From: Algoriphagus marincola DSM 16067
GTDB lineage: Bacteria > Bacteroidota > Bacteroidia > Cytophagales > Cyclobacteriaceae
Assembly: GCF_000429405.1 (NCBI RefSeq)
Contig: NZ_AUBU01000003.1
Location: 62,001-126,000, forward strand
Direction of reading: 5' to 3'
Length of the DNA stretch: 64,000 nucleotides
The notes beneath the pieces were generated by a model. The model had not been told where the DNA came from, did not search any database, and was given only the letters and a program-made list of their open reading frames with translations. The position numbers were made by a program, and so were the translations under genes. Within the stretch, counting starts at the first letter, position 1. Each line of letters opens with the position of its first letter. Positions 9,722 through 19,800 of the stretch are shown piece by piece.

Positions 9722-10631
9722 GGGACTGAGCCAATTTGAAAATGTGCCTAATCCCGTAGTCACAAGCGGGACCTTCGATGGGGTGCATCTCGGTCATCAA
9801 AAAATTTTACAGCGAATCAGAGAAATCGCCAAATCCATCAAAGGGGAAACTATTTTACTTACTTTTTGGCCACATCCCAGGCTGGTACTTTATCCCAAAG
9901 AACACAATCTTCGATTGCTTTCCACTTTCGAAGAAAAGGCTAAGCTTCTGCGTCAGTTTGGAATAGATCACTTGATCAGCATTCCCTTCACCAAGGAATT
10001 TTCGCAGCTGACATCTCAGGAGTTTATTCAGAGCATTTTGGTAGATAAGATCAAGACCAAAAAACTGGTGATAGGCTATGACCACAGATTTGGCAAAAAT
10101 CGAGAAGGTTCATTTGAATATCTTCAGCAACATTCAGGTGAATTCGGGTTTGATTTGGAAGAAATAAGCCGACAAGATGTGGATGAAATTGGCGTATCCA
10201 GCACCAAAATTCGGAATGCGCTCGAGTCTGGCGATATTATCACTGCCAATAATTTCCTCGGAAGACCTTATGAATTGAATGGCCTGGTAATCAAAGGACA
10301 GCAGATTGGCAGGTCTATTGGATTTCCCACAGCCAATGTTCATATTCCAAACAGTTACAAACTGATTCCAAAAGATGGCGTTTATGCAGTAGAAGCCTCT
10401 GTAAACGGAAGTTTGTATAAAGCCATGCTCAACATTGGCAATCGGCCCACCGTAGATGGAAGTAGTAAAAGTGTAGAAACACACCTCTTTGATTTTCAAG
10501 GTGATCTGTACGACAAGCAGATTACGATCTATCTGAGAGATTATTTACGGGAAGAGCAAAAATTCGAAAGTCTGGAAGCCTTAAAGTCACAGTTGATGAT
10601 CGATCAGCAAAGAGCCAAAATGATACTATAA
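9708..10631 (+). CDS. ribF: Bifunctional riboflavin kinase / FAD synthetase
   Basis: Phosphorylates riboflavin to FMN and adenylylates FMN to FAD. 307 residues, normal for RibF. The N-terminal nucleotidyltransferase domain shows GTFDGVHLGHQKIL (HxGH) and GYDHRFGKNREG. The C-terminal flavokinase domain shows GRSIGFPTANV and the conserved NIGNRPTVDG. It starts inside truB, 14 bases before its stop, a common arrangement of these two genes. The CoA-transferase genes follow 10 bases later on the same strand. Confidence 0.95.
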   Translation: MKIYEGLSQFENVPNPVVTSGTFDGVHLGHQKILQRIREIAKSIKGETILLTFWPHPRLVLYPKEHNLRLLSTFEEKAKLLRQFGIDHLISIPFTKEFSQLTSQEFIQSILVDKIKTKKLVIGYDHRFGKNREGSFEYLQQHSGEFGFDLEEISRQDVDEIGVSSTKIRNALESGDIITANNFLGRPYELNGLVIKGQQIGRSIGFPTANVHIPNSYKLIPKDGVYAVEASVNGSLYKAMLNIGNRPTVDGSSKSVETHLFDFQGDLYDKQITIYLRDYLREEQKFESLEALKSQLMIDQQRAKMIL

Positions 10632-10641
10632 ACCCAAAATC

Positions 10642-11337
10642 ATGATAAATAAAACTGTAAAAGATGCGAATGAAGCTGTCAGGGATATTCCTAGCGGAGC
10701 TTTTTTGATGATGGGAGGATTTGGATTGAGCGGAATACCTGAAAACTGTATCGCTGCCCTACTCCAACGTGATATCAGAGACCTCACCATTGTATCCAAT
10801 AATGCCGGAGTGGATGACTTCGGGATCGGTTTGCTTTTGCAAAAGCGCATGGTAAAAAAAATGATCTCCAGCTATGTAGGCGAAAATGCCGAGTTTGAGC
10901 GTCAGTTGCTCAGTGGAGAACTAGAGGTTGATCTGATCCCACAAGGAACGCTGGCAGAACGCGTCCGAGCCGGCGGCGCAGGAATCCCGGCATTCTTTAC
11001 TCCTGCTGGAGTCGGAACCGAAGTAGCAGAAGGAAAAGAAATACGGGAGTTTGATGGAAAGCTTTATTTGATGGAGCGTTGGTTGCGTTCAGAATTTTCC
11101 TTGATAAAGGCTTGGAAAGGAGACACAGCTGGGAATTTGATTTTCAAAGGAACGGCCAGAAATTTTAACCCCATGATGGCTGCAGCTGGCAAAATTACGA
11201 TTGCTGAAGTGGAAGAATTAGTACCTGCCGGTGAATTGGATCCGAATCAAATTCATACTCCTGGGATTTATGTTCAGCGGATTTTCGAAGGAAAAAACTA
11301 CGAAAAACGTATCGAACAGCGAACTGTGAGGTCCTGA
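10642..11337 (+). CDS. scoA: 3-oxoacid CoA-transferase subunit A
   Basis: The A subunit of a heteromeric CoA-transferase, probably succinyl-CoA:3-ketoacid CoA-transferase, which activates acetoacetate. 231 residues. Seen: the family I signature GGFGLSGIPENCI, the GAGGAGIPAFFTP-like segment (RAGGAGIPAFFTPAG here), and KAWKGDTAGNLIFKGTARNFNP. The gene is followed 26 bases later by subunit B. Exact acyl substrate (acetoacetate, 3-oxoadipate) is not readable from sequence; no beta-ketoadipate genes are nearby, which favours ketone body or short fatty acid use. Confidence 0.92.
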   Translation: MINKTVKDANEAVRDIPSGAFLMMGGFGLSGIPENCIAALLQRDIRDLTIVSNNAGVDDFGIGLLLQKRMVKKMISSYVGENAEFERQLLSGELEVDLIPQGTLAERVRAGGAGIPAFFTPAGVGTEVAEGKEIREFDGKLYLMERWLRSEFSLIKAWKGDTAGNLIFKGTARNFNPMMAAAGKITIAEVEELVPAGELDPNQIHTPGIYVQRIFEGKNYEKRIEQRTVRS

Positions 11338-11363
11338 TTTTCATAAACCCAAAGAACTGAAAA

Positions 11364-12020
11364 ATGCTTACGAAACAACAAATAGCCCTAAGAATAGCCA
11401 AAGAGGTCAAAAATGGCCAATACATTAACCTAGGAATAGGTATTCCTACCTTGGTTGCCAATTATATTCCTGATGATTTGGAGATAGTGCTTCAGTCTGA
11501 AAATGGACTTTTGGGGATAGGCCCTTTCCCTACTGAAGAACAAATTGACCCAGATTTAATTAATGCGGGAAAACAAACCATCACTATGGTGAAGGGATCG
11601 GTACTTTTCAATTCGGCTGAGTCTTTTGCGATGATCCGAGGAGGACATGTGCATTTAACCATCCTAGGAGCTATGGAAGTCTCCGAGAATGGGGATATTG
11701 CCAACTGGAAGATCCCCGGGAAAATGGTAAAAGGAATGGGTGGAGCAATGGATTTAGTGGCTTCTGCCGAAAATATCATTGTCGCGATGCAACACTGTTC
11801 AAAAAGTGGTGAATCCAAACTTTTAAAGTCTTGCTCCCTACCAATTACAGGAATTCGCTGTGTGAAAAAGATCGTGACGGATTTGGCTGTTTTAGAAGTT
11901 GATCCTGAAGGAGGATTTATTTTGAAAGAGCGAGCTCCAGGAGTAAGCGTAGAAGAAATTAAGTCCAAAACCGAGGGAAAATTAATCCTAAATGGAGAAA
12001 TTCCAGAAATGGAGTTTTAA
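11364..12020 (+). CDS. scoB: 3-oxoacid CoA-transferase subunit B
   Basis: Partner of subunit A; it carries the catalytic glutamate in the SENGLLGIGP motif, which forms the glutamyl-CoA intermediate. 218 residues, usual length. Also seen: NLGIGIPTLVANY, FAMIRGGHVHLTILGAMEV and GKMVKGMGGAMDLV, all normal for family I transferases. The stop is followed by an intergenic region with several strong palindromes, which probably ends the transcript. Confidence 0.93.
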   Translation: MLTKQQIALRIAKEVKNGQYINLGIGIPTLVANYIPDDLEIVLQSENGLLGIGPFPTEEQIDPDLINAGKQTITMVKGSVLFNSAESFAMIRGGHVHLTILGAMEVSENGDIANWKIPGKMVKGMGGAMDLVASAENIIVAMQHCSKSGESKLLKSCSLPITGIRCVKKIVTDLAVLEVDPEGGFILKERAPGVSVEEIKSKTEGKLILNGEIPEMEF

Positions 12021-12134
12021 AATGGAACCTGCAAAGGTCAAAGTCGGTTGTTGCCCAAAATTAGAGATATGAAATCGAGCATAGCAGGTTCTTCATACTC
12101 TGTTATGCTTCGAGATATCGGGGAGAACATGCGA

Positions 12135-12153
12135 CCTGCCAACCGCAGGTAGG
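12135..12153. repeat. Short palindromic element, copy 1 of a dispersed family
   Basis: ACCTGC (12134-12139) and GCAGGT (12145-12150) form a small hairpin. Its reverse strand reads CCTACCTGCGGTTGGCAGG, which resembles CCTACCTTCCGTCAGGCAGG at 48687-48706. This suggests a dispersed repeat family rather than a local terminator. Confidence 0.45.
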
Positions 12154-12236
12154 AATTCCATGTGGCAACTGATAATTAAATTAAAATCACATGAAATCGA
12201 CACGATTAAAATCATCATTAAACACACAGGAAAATG

Positions 12237-12280
12237 CCCCGATATATCGGGGTTAATCGTCATCCCGAAGGCTTTCGGGA
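12237..12280. repeat. Tandem palindromes downstream of scoB
   Basis: CCCCGATATATCGGGG (12237-12252) is a perfect 16-base palindrome, followed by TCCCGAA-GGCT-TTCGGGA (12263-12280), a 7-base-pair hairpin. Both share the core TCCCGA/TCGGGA. They lie between scoB and gldC and may act as transcript ends or be copies of a genome-wide palindromic repeat. No U-run follows, which argues against a simple rho-independent terminator. Confidence 0.6.
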
Positions 12281-12312
12281 CCTTCTGACCATTGAATAGC
12301 AAAAATAAACAG

Positions 12313-12654
12313 ATGAAAAAATCAGAAATCAATTTTCAAGTCAATCTAGACGATCAAAACCTTCCTAAAGAAATTCTCTGGAGTGCTACAGATAAGGAGG
12401 ATGAAGGTATGGAATCCACCAAAAGCATCAGTGTCAATGTTTGGGATAATCTAAATCAAAGTACCCTAAGAATTGACTTATGGACTGATGAAATGTCGGT
12501 AGTTGAAATGAAGAGATTTTATATCGATGTCATTGGAGGAATGGCACAGACTATACTTAACAGTACAGGTGATGAGTATATGTCAGAGGAGATGAAAGAT
12601 CTCTGCGATAGACTTGTCAGGCATGTCAATGAAGAAAATGCCAAAAACAAGTGA
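12313..12654 (+). CDS. gldC: Gliding motility protein GldC
   Basis: A 113-residue soluble protein starting MKKSEINFQVNLD and containing ILWSATDKEDEG, LRIDLWTDEMSV and an MKDLCDRL tail, which matches the GldC family of Bacteroidota. GldC is needed for or helps gliding, but its biochemical role is unclear. An in-frame TTG at 12292 would add seven residues; the ATG at 12313 matches the family start. A strong terminator follows, so this is a single-gene unit. Its presence supports the Bacteroidota assignment. Confidence 0.85.
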   Translation: MKKSEINFQVNLDDQNLPKEILWSATDKEDEGMESTKSISVNVWDNLNQSTLRIDLWTDEMSVVEMKRFYIDVIGGMAQTILNSTGDEYMSEEMKDLCDRLVRHVNEENAKNK

Positions 12655-12664
12655 TGAAATTTAG

Positions 12665-12693
12665 AAAGTCTGAAATAAATCAGACTTTTTTTT
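12665..12693 (+). terminator. Rho-independent terminator of gldC
   Basis: AAAGTCTGA (12665-12673) pairs with TCAGACTTT (12680-12688) around a six-base loop, followed by a run of T to 12693. Confidence 0.9.
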
Positions 12694-12856
12694 GTGCCTA
12701 TTGGAATTTAAGATTTTCTAATAAAAAACGACTCTTTTTTTCAAATCACTAATTTTCAATTCGATTAATTAACTGATTATTGAATTAGCTTACAAGTTTC
12801 CTGATCATCTAATATATTTTCCACTTTAGAGGCAAATGTTTTTCTTTTCAATTTGA

Positions 12857-12885
12857 TTGAATATTCACTTTTTACTATAAATTTC
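12857..12885 (+). promoter_or_regulatory. Candidate promoter of the TonB-dependent receptor
   Basis: TTG at 12857-12859 and TAAATTTC at 12878-12885 are 18 bases apart, close to the Bacteroidota TTG / TAnnTTTG pattern. The receptor ATG is about 60 bases downstream. Eye-found only. No other gene is seen between 12694 and 12947. Confidence 0.4.
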
Positions 12886-12947
12886 GAGAAGAAAAGCAGC
12901 TATCACCCAAAGGCTGTAAGCTTTATTCACTAAATCCAAAATCGCCT

Positions 12948-15900
12948 ATGAGCAATTTTACCAAAAATCTCGGTAGAAGCATGCTGACATGTTTCTTATT
13001 GGTTTCCCTAGGGGTAGGGTCAGTTTTTGCCCAGACGACCATCTCAGGAACGGTCATCGACGCAGATACAAAAGAAACCCTTGTAGGGGTAAACATTATC
13101 GTCAAAGGAAAAGTGATCGGTACGATCTCTGACCTGGATGGTAATTTTACACTAAACGTGAACCAAGAACCTCCTTTTACCCTCATATTTTCTATGGTTG
13201 GCTACAGTAGCCAAGAGGTAGAAATTACTGGAGGTATCAGTAATTTAGAAATTGAACTTGCTGAATCAACAGTGCTTGGTCAGGAAGTTGTAATCTCTGC
13301 CTCCAGGGTTGAGGAAAGCGTGATGAAGTCTCCTGTTTCGGTAGAAAAAATGGATATCATCGCAATTAGAGAAGCACCACAAGCTAGTTTCTACGATGCT
13401 TTGAATAATCTTAAAGGCGTGGAGATGAGTACCCAGTCTCTTACCTTTAAATCATTTAATACACGTGGTTTTAATGCAAACGGAAATACCCGTACCGTGC
13501 AAATGATCGATGGAATGGATAACCAAGCTCCAGGTCTAAACTTCTCTGTGGGGAATATAGTCGGTATTTCCGAATTGGATCTTGAAAGTGTCGAACTTCT
13601 ACCAGGTGCATCATCAGCCCTTTACGGACCGAATGCTATAAATGGGATTCTGTTGATGAATTCAAAAAACCCATTCCAATACCAAGGCCTTTCTGCAAGT
13701 GTTCGTACTGGAATCATGGATGAAGGAAATCGTTCGAACCCCAGTACTGGCTTTTATGATTTCTCTGCTAGATACGCAAAAGCATTTAACGACAAGGTAG
13801 CTTTCAAAGTAAATGTGCAATATCTTAAAGCTGACGACTGGCAGGCAAATGACTTCAGAGATCAGTCTTTATTGAATGGTTTTGGAATCGCAAATGGTAC
13901 TCGTGCTAATAACCCAGGTTATAATGGCGTAAACTCTTACGGAGACGAAACCAATGTCAATATGTTCTCAGTAGCCCAAGGAATGGTCGCTGCGGGGGTT
14001 CTGCCACAAGCTGCATTGGGAATAATTCCTACAGATGTCAATGTTTCACGTACTGGTTATTTAGAGCGTGAAGTAGCCGATTATGGGACTACTTCACTTA
14101 AGTTGAATGCAGCTTTGCACTGGAGATTAAATGACCGAGTAGAAGCTATTCTTCAAGGTAATTTTGGTGCTGGTACAACTGTCTATACAGGAGCTGATAG
14201 ATATTCCATTGCCAACTTTACTTTGGGACAATATAAGGCAGAGCTTCGTGGATCTAACTGGTACTTGCGTGCTTACACCACTCAAGAACGTTCTGGAGAT
14301 TCTTATGCAGTAGGTATTGCAGCTCAAGGTATCAATGAGGCTTGGAAGCCATCTACACTTTGGTTTCCGCAATACGTAGGAGCCTATGCACAGGCGATTC
14401 AAGGAGGACTTTCTCCAGAACAGGCTCATGGAGCAGCTAGAGCTTTTGCTGATCAGGGTAGATTTACGCCAGGATCTCCTGAGTTTAGACAAGCATTGGC
14501 TGATGTGACTTCTCGTCCTATACCTGGAAATGCATCTGGAGTTGGAGCACGATTCGTAGACAAGACCAACCTTTACCATGTGGAAGGGTCTTATAACCTT
14601 TCTGAGGACATCAAATTTGCTGAGTTTGTAATTGGTGGAAATTACCGAGTGTATCAGCTTAACTCTGAAGGAACCCTCTTCGCTTTGGATGAAAGTGGTA
14701 ATGAATTTAACATCCGGGAATTTGGTGGATATGCGCAGGGATCAAAGAGCCTTTTTAATGATCGCTTTAAATTGACAGCTTCTGTGCGATATGATAAGAA
14801 TGAAAACTTTGCAGGTCAGTGGTCCCCACGTGTCTCTGGAGTATATTCAGTAGGCAATCATAACTTTAGAGCATCTTACCAGACAGGATTCCGAATTCCT
14901 ACTACTCAGGATCAATACATTGATCTCTTGACACCGCAAGCAAGACTATTAGGTGGTCTTCCACTATTTAGAGATAGATATAATTTTAATAACAACCCAG
15001 TCTATGCATTGAGTACTGTTCAACAATTTGGTGCTGGAGTGGCTGCGGATGTGAGTAATCCAGCTATTATCAATGCTGCAATTCAGCAAGCAACACAGAT
15101 AGTCTTGCAGCAGGTTGCAGCTGGTCAGATTCCAAATGATCCTGCAGCTATAGCCGCTGCAGTTCAGGCTTTAACTCCTCAATTGGTACCTGTATTGGCA
15201 GCACAAAATAATCTTGGTGACCTTCAGCCATTCCAGTTGACTGAATTCCAGCCAGAGAGAGTAAAATCTTTCGAAGTAGGCTATAAAGGTCTTTTTGGAA
15301 ATCGACTTTTGGTTGATACCTATGCATACTTCAATAGATTCGAAAACTTCATCGGAGGCCAAGTATTGGTACAGGATGGTGATGCAACTTCTGGATCTCA
15401 AGGTCCAAACCCACTTACCGGTTTGAATCTAATCGGAGTAGGTCCAGGTGGTAGAAATGTATTCTCTATTCCTACAAACAGATCCGAGATCATCAATTCT
15501 TGGGGATGGGCATTGGGACTTGACTACAAACTTCCTAAAGGCTATAGCCTAGGCGGTAACGTGTCTTACAATACCCTTTCAAATCTTGAAGAACTTGCGG
15601 AGACTGGTTTCCAGCCTTCATTCAATACTCCTGAGTATCGATATGTATTAAACTTTGCAAATAGAGAAGTGATCGATAATCTAGGCTTTGCTTTGGCTTA
15701 CAGATGGCAAGGAGAATTCGTATGGCAGTCTTCTTTCGTAGGACCTGCAGTTTCTTCTCAGCAGCTTTCAGTGATGCCGGCGTTTGGTACTTTCGATGCA
15801 CAGATCAGCTATAAGTTGAAAAGCTTGAAGTCAATCTTGAAAGTGGGTGGATCCAACCTATTCAGCAATGGCTATCGCCAAGCTTGGGGTAACCCAACAG

Positions 15901-15950
15901 TTGGAACCATGTACTTCGTAAGCTTGACTTTCGATGAGTTCTTGAATTAA
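12948..15950 (+). CDS. TonB-dependent outer membrane receptor with carboxypeptidase-like N-terminal domain
   Basis: A 1000-residue outer-membrane receptor. Seen: a signal peptide ending near SVFAQ (residue 29), a CarboxypepD_reg-like domain at about 30-110 (ISGTVIDADTKETLVGVNI), a plug domain at about 120-240 (RVEESVMKSPVSV, TRGFNANGN, VELLPGASSALYGPNAING), then a long beta-barrel ending in VSLTFDEFLN, with a terminal aromatic region typical of barrels. No SusD partner gene follows, so it is not a standard SusCD glycan pair. It may take up a siderophore, vitamin or peptide; the ligand is not readable. A run rich in Ala and Gln around residues 690-760 looks like an extended loop. Confidence 0.93.
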   Translation: MSNFTKNLGRSMLTCFLLVSLGVGSVFAQTTISGTVIDADTKETLVGVNIIVKGKVIGTISDLDGNFTLNVNQEPPFTLIFSMVGYSSQEVEITGGISNLEIELAESTVLGQEVVISASRVEESVMKSPVSVEKMDIIAIREAPQASFYDALNNLKGVEMSTQSLTFKSFNTRGFNANGNTRTVQMIDGMDNQAPGLNFSVGNIVGISELDLESVELLPGASSALYGPNAINGILLMNSKNPFQYQGLSASVRTGIMDEGNRSNPSTGFYDFSARYAKAFNDKVAFKVNVQYLKADDWQANDFRDQSLLNGFGIANGTRANNPGYNGVNSYGDETNVNMFSVAQGMVAAGVLPQAALGIIPTDVNVSRTGYLEREVADYGTTSLKLNAALHWRLNDRVEAILQGNFGAGTTVYTGADRYSIANFTLGQYKAELRGSNWYLRAYTTQERSGDSYAVGIAAQGINEAWKPSTLWFPQYVGAYAQAIQGGLSPEQAHGAARAFADQGRFTPGSPEFRQALADVTSRPIPGNASGVGARFVDKTNLYHVEGSYNLSEDIKFAEFVIGGNYRVYQLNSEGTLFALDESGNEFNIREFGGYAQGSKSLFNDRFKLTASVRYDKNENFAGQWSPRVSGVYSVGNHNFRASYQTGFRIPTTQDQYIDLLTPQARLLGGLPLFRDRYNFNNNPVYALSTVQQFGAGVAADVSNPAIINAAIQQATQIVLQQVAAGQIPNDPAAIAAAVQALTPQLVPVLAAQNNLGDLQPFQLTEFQPERVKSFEVGYKGLFGNRLLVDTYAYFNRFENFIGGQVLVQDGDATSGSQGPNPLTGLNLIGVGPGGRNVFSIPTNRSEIINSWGWALGLDYKLPKGYSLGGNVSYNTLSNLEELAETGFQPSFNTPEYRYVLNFANREVIDNLGFALAYRWQGEFVWQSSFVGPAVSSQQLSVMPAFGTFDAQISYKLKSLKSILKVGGSNLFSNGYRQAWGNPTVGTMYFVSLTFDEFLN

Positions 15951-15974
15951 TAACCAAACAACCACCAACCAAAG

Positions 15975-16000
15975 AAAGGCTATCAAAATTGATAGCCTTT
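15975..16000. terminator. Bidirectional terminator between the receptor and PIG-L genes
   Basis: AAAGGCTATC (15975-15984) and GATAGCCTTT (15991-16000) form a perfect 10-base-pair stem with a six-base loop. CTTATTTT follows on the plus strand and TTTCTTTGG on the minus strand. It lies between convergent genes. Confidence 0.85.
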
Positions 16001-16001
16001 C

Positions 16002-16850
16002 TTATTTTACCTGGCGGAAATATTCTCTCCCGAAAACTCTCGAGTAAATCCAAACAGGAACTTGATCATGATAAGGCATGAGGTCCTTTAAAACCTCTTT
16101 TTGACTTTCATGTGCATGCATTGCCTTCAATACTGTTGAGAATTCCTTTTGAGTATTAATTGAAAAATCAGGCTCAGGAAGACCTTTACCCTCATCTTTT
16201 AGGTAATTCTTTTGAAAACCATCTGAAAGCTTCAACGCGATATCAATTTGCTTGGAGCAAAGGGTCACTTGATAAAGTGCTGAAGGAGAAAAATCGCTTT
16301 CATTCTTTCTTGACAAATATAAATTCTCCATTGCCTGGCCAGTCAATCGATGGTCATCATGGCCATAAAGACCGACTTTTGAGTCATAAGAAATCAGAAT
16401 ATCAGGATTCAATTCATTGATCCAATGATTGGCAATACTAATCAAACTATCCAGACCTAGATTCTTCAATCCACTATCAGGATAATTAAAAAGATGCAAT
16501 TTAACTCCAATTAAATCAGCTGAATTTTGAAGTTCTTTGCTCCGAATTTCTGCAAGCTCACTTTTATCAAGTTTGCCAAAAGTATTTCCTGCTTCTCCTT
16601 TCGTCAAGCAAACCAAGTGTACAACATGACCCTCACTTGCTAATTGATGTAGTGTGCCTGCCACAGTAATTTCATCATCTGGATGAGGAAAAAAAGCCAG
16701 AATCACTTGATTATTTTTCGCAGGAATCAATTGTGGGTTTTCTGGAATACCTGAATCATGAAGCAAATGATTTCCAATGACAATCAATAAAAAAGGGGCT
16801 AGCAATAGAAAAACCCCTATCGCTAGCCCCAACTTTAAAACAGTCTTCAT
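16002..16850 (-). CDS. PIG-L family deacetylase, membrane-anchored
   Basis: A 282-residue protein with one N-terminal membrane segment (about residues 6-26) followed by a PIG-L/LmbE fold. Seen: the zinc motif PHPDDE at residues 55-60 and GHDDHRLTG further on, which together give the metal ligands. Family members remove N-acetyl groups from GlcNAc-type substrates, including bacillithiol precursors and glycolipids. The membrane anchor speaks against a cytoplasmic BshB. It overlaps the upstream cytochrome lipoprotein gene by 4 bases, so the two are co-translated, but a shared pathway is only inference. Confidence 0.82.
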   Translation of the reverse strand: MKTVLKLGLAIGVFLLLAPFLLIVIGNHLLHDSGIPENPQLIPAKNNQVILAFFPHPDDEITVAGTLHQLASEGHVVHLVCLTKGEAGNTFGKLDKSELAEIRSKELQNSADLIGVKLHLFNYPDSGLKNLGLDSLISIANHWINELNPDILISYDSKVGLYGHDDHRLTGQAMENLYLSRKNESDFSPSALYQVTLCSKQIDIALKLSDGFQKNYLKDEGKGLPEPDFSINTQKEFSTVLKAMHAHESQKEVLKDLMPYHDQVPVWIYSRVFGREYFRQVK

Positions 16851-19800
16851 TCAACTCGATTTAGTGTTGATAGAAAGCTCACCAAATCTCTTATTTCGCG
16901 TTTATTGAGCATTTCTGCCATAGAAGGCATACTTGATGGAGCTAACTTTTTCTCCTTTATCTCAGCATTGGAATAGCTTTTTGTTTCACCCTGTCCATTT
17001 TTGATTGAGACTCCCTCTGCCGAGTCTTTTTCAAGGGTTCCGCTTACCGTTTCCCCGTTCTCAAGTTCCAATGTCACAAAGCCATAACCCGGAGCAAGTC
17101 GGGCACTCGGTTCCACAAGAGCTATTAGTAGTTCCTCTCGGGAAAGTTGACGAGCAATTCCATTTAATCTGGGGCCTGCGTTTCCTCCCATATCATCATA
17201 TGCATGGCATCTAATACATTGAGCTGCTTGATTTTGGAAGAAAATGGTTCGGCCTTCCCGGACATTTCCTTCTGCCAAAGCGCCTTGGAATAACCTCCAA
17301 TTCTCATCTCCGGCTTTTTCTTTAAGTAATTGCTGGAATTGTGAGATTAGAGTTTCTGAACCCGTTTTATCTATGGCTTCTTCCAATTCTACCCAAATTG
17401 GAGAGGATATTTTATCGTCTTTAAAATCTACCAGGATAGCATTCCAACCTTCAAAAGAAGCGCTATTTTCCAAGGTAGAAAGCGTTAATAATGCTTGGCG
17501 TTTTTCCTCATTGGATTGATTTCTGATGATGGTCAAGAGTAGTTCCTGCTTCTGATTCAAAGGAAGTGCTGATTGCGAAAGCAAGGAAAGCCCGGCTACT
17601 CTCACCGCTTGATTAGAGTCCTCCATCGCAATCGGAATGGCCTCAGCAAGATCGTCAGTTTGCAGCCGATCTAGTGCCTGAAGGGCAGCAACCTTCATAT
17701 CTGAATCAGAAGAGCTTTTGACCAAACTTAAAAGCGATGAAGAAGCATCACTTACTCCAGCTTTCCCTATTGCCTTTACAGCCTCCAAACGAGCATCTGC
17801 CTGATTGCTTGTAAGTAATGATAAGAAGACCGGTCTGGCCTTTTCTCGTAGCAAAGTAGGATCTCTTTCCACTTCTCCTCGATACCTTCCATCCACTCGG
17901 TCTACTAAGGAAGGTTTGGACCAAGTACCTAAAGCAGCTATAGCCTCACTTTTCATCGCTTGAGGGATATCATTTCGACTGACATAGGCTAATAAATCAT
18001 TTAATTGCTGCTCCCCTCCCAATCGTTGATTAGCGCTGATGATCCTTCGAACTAAAGGTTCAAAATCAGATTTTGTGCTGATAATTAAAGCTGCCAGATC
18101 AGGTAAGGATTCTTCCACAGAAAAGTCATCATGAATAGCCCTTGCTGCCTCTGCTACAATCAATTCCTCCGAATCAGCTAGGAATTTGGAAAGTCCTGGG
18201 CTTTCAAGTCTTCTTAATGCAATCACTGCTCCCATTCTGACAGCCTTTGATGGATGAGTATAAAGTTGGGTGATTTTCTCCTCGTCATTGATCCTAGCAA
18301 GTGCCAGACTCGCAGCGTGACGAATGTAAGCATCTTCATCATTATTGGTTTCCAAAAGATTGACCAAGTCGTCAAAAGCCTCCTTGTGACCCGCTCTTCC
18401 TAAAGCTTCGGCAGCAAAAAATCTAACCCGGGCATTTTCATCCTGAAGGTTTTGAATTAGTTGACTGCTGACTTGGTCATACCGAATATCTCCAAGCCAT
18501 TTGGCAGCTTGAGCACGGATTTCTGAATCCTCATCTTGAAGAAATGGGACTATTTCGTCTGCATATTTTCGATCATCCAATCTTGCCAGTTGACTTAATC
18601 CAACAATGGCATGAATTCTAGCTAATTGATTGCTCTTATCAGCTAATACCTGCTCAAAAATAGCAGCCCCATCAGCACCACGTTTGGCCAATTCAAATTG
18701 TGCTTTGCGCCTTACGCGCAGATCTTCATGATAAAGCTTCGATTTGAGCTCATCCTCGGCAATAGTTTTGTAATCTGCCTGAAGTTCCTTTTTGGTATGC
18801 TGTTGAAGTTCCCAGTTTTCTGCACTTTCATCTTCAAGCTTCCAAATTCGACCATAATTCTTGGTTCCCCATCCATCGATCCAATCTGCAAAATACAAGG
18901 CTCCATCCGGTCCAAAATCCATTCCCGTAGGTAATACTCCAGAAGCAATTCGCTCAGTTGACTTCAGTTCAAAAGTTGCTCCTTTAGGTTCTAATGTAAA
19001 GGCATGTATCCCGGAGTTAGCGGCATTGCCTACAAACTCCACAACGAAAAAGTGATCCTTCCACCTTGGCCCGAGACCAGCACCTGGGTTATAAACCATT
19101 CCCGTAGGACCAGAAACATAATTAGCAATTGGAGGAGTAATGAAAGCTGCTTGTTTCTCCCATCGAGGGGTAAAAAAGCGTTCGTCCATCCAAACCTTGT
19201 ATCGATTATTGTCAGGATCTCGGTATTTCCCGAATTGCCAATTGATTCGCCAGCCGGTATCACTCCCATTGGTGATGTACACCAATCGTTCCTTTTCACC
19301 GGCATGATCGCCGTCATTATCTACAGAAATCAAATTGGTATGTTCATCGAAGACAAATTCATGCGTATTTCTAACCCCCATGGCATAGATTTCAAAATCA
19401 GAGCCGTCTGGATTTGCTCTTGCAATTACTCCTCTATTTGGATATTTCCACTCTTTCCCATCAGGACCTTTTCCATTGAAGCCAATATCACCTATCCCCC
19501 AATAAACCCTGCCATCAGGTCCCATTTCCAAGCCTGACATGCCATGAGCACCAAATCCAATATGAATTCCATAGCCGTGAGAGATAGACTCTTTTTCATC
19601 CATGATCCCATCTCCATTGGTGTCCACCATACGCCACATATCAGGGCCCACTCCAACAAAGAGGGCTTCCTCCCCTTTCATCACAGCTCCGGCAACGTCC
19701 GTAACCTCATCGTTGAAATCCTCAACGATCATCTGATAATGATCAGCATACCCATCTTGATCCGTATCGTCAACACGAAAAATCTGCTCCTTTTCTACTG

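Noticed and set aside
12948..15950. Receptor considered as SusC
   Set aside because: No SusD gene follows; the next genes are convergent and unrelated.
19004..19537. 177-codon plus-strand open frame
   Set aside because: Antisense to the propeller domain of the cytochrome lipoprotein.
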